Assembly (NCBI GenBank): GCA_013695395.1
Contig: JACDAP010000479.1
Coordinates: forward strand, 1 to 9,036
Direction of reading: 5' to 3'
From: Solirubrobacterales bacterium
GTDB lineage: Bacteria; Actinomycetota; Thermoleophilia; Solirubrobacterales; Solirubrobacteraceae
Length of the DNA: 9,036 bases
Shown: positions 5,950-9,036 of the stretch, in pieces
Layout of the letters: each line of letters begins with the position of its first letter
How positions within the stretch are numbered: position 1 is the stretch's first letter
The notes under the pieces: model-generated
The model's database searches: none
What the model was told of the DNA's origin: nothing
The model's input: the letters and a program-made list of their open reading frames with translations, nothing else
Program-made: the position numbers and the translations under genes

Positions 5950-6974
5950 CCGGCGAGCGCCTCCACGACGATCGGTCGCCGAGCCGGCAGCGGCGGTGCG
6001 ACGCTCGGACGCGACTCGCCGATCACGAGCTCGACGGTCGTGCCCCGCCCGGGCGCCGACATCACGGTGAGGGTCCCGCCGGCCAGCAGCGCGCGCTCGC
6101 GCATCCCGGCCAGGCCGAAGCCGGAGGCGCACCGCTGCCCGATCCCCTGGCCGTCATCGATGATCCGCACGACCGCGCGGCCGTCGCGCCGGCGGACCTC
6201 GACGTGCACGGAGCTCGCCTGAGCGTGCTGGACGACGTTGGAGAGGGACTCCTGCACGACGCGGTAGGTGACGAGCTGCCCGTCGGTATCCATCGCGTCG
6301 TCGAGCCCCGCGGCGAGATCCAGCGTGGCCGTGACGCCCGCCTCGTGACCGAAGCGCTCGACCTGCGTGCGCAGCGCGGCCTCCAGCCCGTGGTCGTCGA
6401 GCGCGGTGGGACGGAGCTCGCGCGCGAGGCGCAGCAGCTCCTGCATCGCCTGGTTGCAGGCCTCCTGGGTCTCCCGGAGCTCGGCGGCCAGCTCGGGCGG
6501 GGCGCGGTGCGTGGAGGCCTGGAGGCGGAGCAGGACACCGGTCAGCGCCTGGTTGGCCTCGTCGTGCAGATCACGAGCGAGCCGGCCACGCTCGGCCTCC
6601 TGGGCCCGGAGCACGGCGCTGGCGCCGCTTACGCGCTCCTCCTCCAGGCGGGCGAGCATCCGGTTGAACGCCTCCCGCAACCGGATGACGTCGGCCGAGT
6701 CGGCCGAGAGCGGGACGGTCCGCACGCCGGGGTTCGTCAGGTCGACCCGCTCCATCGTCTCGATCAGCTCCCCGAGCGGAGCGAAGCGACGCCGCAGCAC
6801 GACGCCGTTGACGAGCACCGTGGCGAGGATCGCGGCGATCAGCACCATGAACTGCCGGCTCTCGGCGACCTCGCTGAAGTCGAGGCGAGCGGCCACGATG
6901 GCCGCGAGCACCGCGGTGATGACGAGCGCCGCGTTGACCGCGAGGATCTGATGGTGGAGGGGACGCCCGCGCAT
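5946..6974 (-). CDS. Sensor histidine kinase, DesK/NarX (HisKA_3) type
   Basis: A 342-residue kinase from ATG 6974. It has two membrane helices, about 9-31 and 42-60, separated by only some ten residues, then a HAMP-like linker to about 112, a dimerisation helix with phospho-acceptor His137 in RDLHDEANQ, and an HATPase_c domain with the N box (QESLSNVVQHA, Asn246), G1 box DDGQGI (273-278) and glycine-rich GFGLAGMRERALLAGG (285-300). The last 25 residues are a Pro/Arg-rich tail. With almost no extracytoplasmic loop, it probably senses the membrane itself or a membrane partner. GAGGTG at 6983-6978 is a good ribosome binding site for ATG 6974; an in-frame GTG at 6980 lies inside that site and would add two residues. 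It phosphorylates the overlapping downstream regulator. It is divergent from moeZ. Confidence 0.93.
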   Translation of the reverse strand: MRGRPLHHQILAVNAALVITAVLAAIVAARLDFSEVAESRQFMVLIAAILATVLVNGVVLRRRFAPLGELIETMERVDLTNPGVRTVPLSADSADVIRLREAFNRMLARLEEERVSGASAVLRAQEAERGRLARDLHDEANQALTGVLLRLQASTHRAPPELAAELRETQEACNQAMQELLRLARELRPTALDDHGLEAALRTQVERFGHEAGVTATLDLAAGLDDAMDTDGQLVTYRVVQESLSNVVQHAQASSVHVEVRRRDGRAVVRIIDDGQGIGQRCASGFGLAGMRERALLAGGTLTVMSAPGRGTTVELVIGESRPSVAPPLPARRPIVVEALAG

Positions 6975-7020
6975 GCTCACCTCAGTACATCGGTCGTTCC
7001 GGCGGCAACCCGTAGCCCGC

Positions 7021-7063
7021 TATACTTTCTGAAGCACGGACAAACCCGATCAGCATTAGGTGG
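7021..7063 (+). promoter_or_regulatory. Promoter and ribosome binding site of moeZ-cysO
   Basis: TATACT at 7021-7026 is the best -10 hexamer in the window. A weak -35-like TTCCGG lies at 6997-7002 with an 18-base spacer. Transcription from about 7033 would give a leader of roughly 40 bases containing AGGTGG (7058-7063), 9 bases before the GTG start at 7073. The leader is too short for a riboswitch of any known large class. Confidence 0.55.
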
Positions 7064-7072
7064 TTTCCCAGA

Positions 7073-8254
7073 GTGAGCCCTTCCGGCGCCGAGTACATCA
7101 AGCAGGTCAAAGCCTCCGTCGAGGAGGTCGACCCCTCCGACGTCAAGCCGCTGCTCGGGAACGGCGTCGCGATCATCGACGTCCGCGAGAGCGACGAGCT
7201 CGCGTCGGGCAAGCTGCCCGGCGCCAAGGCGATCCCGCGCGGCTTCCTCGAGAGCCGGATCGAGGCCACCGTGCCCGACCACTCCCAGAAGGTCGTCTTG
7301 TACTGCGCCTCCGGCGCAAGGTCCGCGCTGGCCGCCAACACGCTCGTGCGCGACCTCGGCTACGAGGACGTCGTGTCGATGAAGGGTGGCATCACCCTCT
7401 GGAAGGATCGTGGCTACGACGTCGAGGTGCCGTTCCAGTTCACCCCCGAGCAGCGCCAGCGCTACTCGCGCCACTTCCTGCTGCCCGAGGTGGGGGAGGA
7501 GGGGCAGAAGAAGCTCCTCGAGGCCAAGGTGCTCCTGCTCGGCGCCGGCGGTCTCGGCTCGCCGACTGCGCTCTACCTCGCCGCGGCCGGTGTCGGTCAG
7601 CTTGGGATCGTCGACGACGACGAGGTCGATGTCTCGAACCTCCAGCGCCAGGTGATCCACAAGACCTCCACGGTCGGCGTAGCGAAGGTCGACTCCGCCG
7701 AGGCGGCGATCAACGAGCTGAACCCCGACGTGAAGGTCGTCAAGTACCCGGTCCGCCTCGACTCCTCGAACATCATGGAGATCATCGAGGGCTACGACCT
7801 CATCGTCGACGGGGTCGACAACTTCCCGACGCGCTACCTGCTCAACGACGCCACCGTGCGGCTGAAGATCCCGGTGGTGAGCGCGGCGATCCTCGGCTTC
7901 GAGGGCCAGCTCTCGATCTTCGCTCCCTACGACGGTCCCTGCTATCGCTGTCTCTTCCCGGTGCCGCCACCGGCCGAGCTTGCCCCCTCCTGCGGGGCCA
8001 ACGGCGTCCTCGGCGTGCTGCCCGGCACGATGGGGCTGCTCCAGGCGACCGAGGTGGTCAAGCTCATCATCGGCGCGGGTACCCCGCTCATCGGCCGCCT
8101 GCTCATGTACGACGCGCTCGACGCGACGACGACCGAGCTGAAGGTGCGCCGGGACCCGGCGTGCCCGATCTGCTCGCGCGAGCCCGAGGACATCTCCTCC
8201 GAGGAGATGGGCGTCTTCCCCGACTACGAGGCGTTCTGCGCCGCAGCCGGCTAA
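7073..8254 (+). CDS. moeZ: Rhodanese-MoeB fusion: sulfur-carrier adenylyltransferase/sulfurtransferase (MoeZ-like)
   Basis: A 393-residue two-domain enzyme. Residues about 17-117 are a rhodanese domain with active-site Cys78 in CASGARS and the IIDVRE strand. Residues about 125-393 are an E1-like ThiF/MoeB domain: GAGGLGSP nucleotide-binding loop (157-164), Asp-rich DDDEVDVSNLQRQ (181-193), VDGVDNFPTRY (246-255), the CYRC (290-293) and CPIC (364-367) pairs forming a zinc site, and Cys307 in SCGANGVLG at the position of the catalytic or persulfide-accepting cysteine in MOCS3-like enzymes. It should adenylate the Gly-Gly end of the sulfur carrier and replace AMP with sulfur delivered by Cys78. 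In mycobacterial MoeZ and human MOCS3 the rhodanese domain is C-terminal; here it comes first. The GTG start has a clear ribosome binding site. It is followed after 36 bases by cysO, its likely substrate. Confidence 0.93.
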   Translation: MSPSGAEYIKQVKASVEEVDPSDVKPLLGNGVAIIDVRESDELASGKLPGAKAIPRGFLESRIEATVPDHSQKVVLYCASGARSALAANTLVRDLGYEDVVSMKGGITLWKDRGYDVEVPFQFTPEQRQRYSRHFLLPEVGEEGQKKLLEAKVLLLGAGGLGSPTALYLAAAGVGQLGIVDDDEVDVSNLQRQVIHKTSTVGVAKVDSAEAAINELNPDVKVVKYPVRLDSSNIMEIIEGYDLIVDGVDNFPTRYLLNDATVRLKIPVVSAAILGFEGQLSIFAPYDGPCYRCLFPVPPPAELAPSCGANGVLGVLPGTMGLLQATEVVKLIIGAGTPLIGRLLMYDALDATTTELKVRRDPACPICSREPEDISSEEMGVFPDYEAFCAAAG

Positions 8255-8290
8255 CCCTTCCCCCTTTCGAACGAGACCGAGGACCCAGAC

Positions 8291-8566
8291 ATGGCCACCA
8301 TCCGCATTCCCCCCGTCCTGCGCGCCGCCGTCGGCGGCGAGCGTGAGGTCACCGCCGAAGGCGAGAACGTCGGCGACGTCCTGCGCGCGCTCACCGAATC
8401 GCACCCCGACACCTCCGCCCAGATCTTCAGCTCCGACGGCGAGCTGAACCGCTACGTCAACGTGTACCTCAACGACGAGGACGTCCGCGTGCTCGACGGG
8501 CTCGGCACGGGCGTCGGGGGCGGCGACGTGCTCGTGATCCTCCCGGCGATGGCCGGCGGCGCGTAG
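8291..8566 (+). CDS. cysO: CysO-like sulfur carrier protein (ThiS/MoaD ubiquitin fold) ending in Gly-Gly-Ala
   Basis: A 91-residue beta-grasp carrier. Its closest match from memory is Mycobacterium tuberculosis CysO: both share a segment like VNVYLNDEDVR (about residues 55-65) followed by a Gly-rich loop and a VILPAMAGG-type C-terminus. In CysO-type pathways the C-terminal glycine is adenylated and converted to a thiocarboxylate, which the sulfhydrylase CysM uses to make cysteine from O-phosphoserine; the JAMM protease Mec+ then frees cysteine. Here the codons are GGC GGC GCG TAG, so the protein ends GGA rather than GG and must lose one residue before activation. The ATG at 8291 has a GAGG (8279-8282) 8 bases upstream. 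It is almost certainly co-transcribed with moeZ. A MoaD role in molybdopterin synthesis is possible but fits less well: the sequence resembles CysO and no moa genes are present. Confidence 0.88.
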   Translation: MATIRIPPVLRAAVGGEREVTAEGENVGDVLRALTESHPDTSAQIFSSDGELNRYVNVYLNDEDVRVLDGLGTGVGGGDVLVILPAMAGGA

Positions 8567-8580
8567 CACCGATTCCTAGA

Positions 8581-8599
8581 GTGCCAGCGGGGGTGGCAC
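8581..8599 (+). terminator. Short hairpin after cysO, possible terminator
   Basis: GTGCCA (8581-8586) and TGGCAC (8594-8599) form a perfect 6-pair stem with a 7-base G-rich loop, starting 15 bases after the cysO stop. There is no T-tract, so this is only a possible intrinsic terminator of the non-canonical type seen in GC-rich actinobacteria. Confidence 0.35.
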
Positions 8600-8616
8600 G
8601 GAGCTGCGCGCGAGGG

Positions 8617-8666
8617 TAGGTTGAGCGCCCACGCGCCCCAGCGGTGGGCGCATCATCTCTGGAGGT
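8617..8666 (+). promoter_or_regulatory. Leader of the secreted protein: -10 candidate, strong hairpin and ribosome binding site
   Basis: TAGGTT at 8617-8622 is a -10 candidate predicting transcription from about 8629. A perfect 8-base inverted repeat, GCGCCCAC (8625-8632) and GTGGGCGC (8644-8651), with an 11-base loop starts at about that point. GGAGGT (8661-8666) is a strong ribosome binding site 4 bases before ATG 8671. The hairpin could stabilise the 5' end, act as an operator palindrome, or terminate transcription from cysO. Confidence 0.4.
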
Positions 8667-8670
8667 CACG

Positions 8671-9036
8671 ATGTCCGCCCGTCCCGCGCTGCTCGCGCTC
8701 CTGCTGCTCGCCCTGCTCCCCGCCGCCGCCCAGGCCCAGGCAACCCGTACCTGGGCCTCAGGGGTCGGCGACGACGCGAACCCGTGCTCCCGGACGGCGC
8801 CGTGCAAGACCTTTGCGGGAGCGATCTCCAAGACCGCCGCGGGCGGTGAGATCGACGCCCTCGATCCGGGCGGATACGGGGCCGTCACGATCACGAAGGC
8901 GATCACGATCGACGGCTCCGGCACGCATGCCTCGATCCTGGCCGGCGGCTCCACCGGCGTCACGATCAACGCGCCGAACGCCGCTGTGGTCCTGCGCGAC
9001 CTGTCCATCAACGGAACGGGCGGCGGAGCCGACGCC
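8671..9036 (+). CDS. Secreted right-handed beta-helix (pectin lyase-like) protein, 3'-truncated
   Basis: The frame is open from ATG 8671 to the right edge, so 122 residues are visible. Residues 1-24 are a Sec signal peptide: Arg4, a Leu/Ala-rich core (6-16) and Ala-Gln-Ala ahead of a likely cleavage after Ala24. The mature part starts with a WASGVGDDANPCSRTAPCKT-like segment (28-47), whose two cysteines, Cys39 and Cys45, probably pair. From about 50 onward it consists of short strand-turn units (GAVTITKAITIDGSG, ASILAGGSTGVTINAPNAAVVLRDLSI) typical of a beta-helix coil ladder. Related actinobacterial proteins with this opening are common, extracellular and mostly uncharacterised. No catalytic residues can be identified in the visible part; a polysaccharide-binding or lyase role is only family-level inference. 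Confidence 0.8.
   Translation, partial: MSARPALLALLLLALLPAAAQAQATRTWASGVGDDANPCSRTAPCKTFAGAISKTAAGGEIDALDPGGYGAVTITKAITIDGSGTHASILAGGSTGVTINAPNAAVVLRDLSINGTGGGADA

Noticed and set aside
6204..7076. 290-codon plus-strand frame opposite the histidine kinase
   Set aside because: It overlaps the kinase almost completely on the other strand. The product has no domain and the kinase motifs are unambiguous.
6977..8569. 530-codon minus-strand open frame opposite moeZ and cysO
   Set aside because: It is the antisense shadow of two well-identified genes. Composition is Val/Asp/Gly/Arg-skewed with no recognisable motif.
1..9036. Search for tRNA/rRNA genes, CRISPR arrays, insertion sequences or prophage genes
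   Set aside because: No cloverleaf with a GTTCRA-type T arm in context, no regularly spaced direct repeats, and no transposase, integrase or phage motif was seen in any convincing frame.

Overview
The window is GC-rich, with strong GC bias at third codon positions and long spurious open frames opposite real genes. This suggests an actinobacterium. The CysO-like sulfur carrier, the MoeZ-type activating enzyme, the DHA2-type exporter, the DesK/NarL-type two-component pair and apparent leaderless starts all fit. The secreted protein at the right edge, and the membrane-protein pair at the left edge, recall Thermoleophilia (Solirubrobacterales-like) genomes. That placement comes from memory of such proteins, not from a search.

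Layout: (1) 1-903, the end of a polytopic membrane protein followed at once by a small one-helix membrane protein. (2) 936-1187, a small helical protein of unknown function, convergent with (3) 1200-1886 minus, a membrane-anchored SCO1/SenC copper protein. (4) 1943-3544, a 14-helix MFS exporter divergent from the SCO1 gene; the 56-base gap holds two back-to-back -10 elements. (5) 3584-4528, an alpha/beta hydrolase. (6) 4529-4675, a gene-free gap holding two related palindromic repeats in opposite orientation. (7) 4676-5277 minus, a VapBC toxin-antitoxin module. (8) 5311-6974 minus, a two-component system (histidine kinase, then NarL-type regulator, with ATGA overlap). (9) 7073-8566 plus, a rhodanese-MoeB fusion followed by a CysO-like sulfur carrier. 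(10) 8671 to the right edge, the start of a secreted beta-helix-type protein.

The best-understood functional unit is moeZ-cysO. The E1-like enzyme would adenylate the C-terminus of the carrier, and its rhodanese domain would supply sulfur to form a thiocarboxylate. In mycobacteria this feeds CysM-dependent cysteine synthesis. Two features depart from the mycobacterial pattern: the rhodanese domain is N-terminal rather than C-terminal, and the carrier ends in Gly-Gly-Ala, so one residue must be removed before activation. No protease gene for that step lies in the window.

A second theme is transcription start architecture. Several genes (exporter, vapB, hydrolase, SCO1) have a TAnnnT-like hexamer 7-8 bases before the start codon and no Shine-Dalgarno sequence, which suggests leaderless mRNAs. 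Others (moeZ, cysO, the 83-residue protein, the beta-helix protein) have conventional ribosome binding sites.
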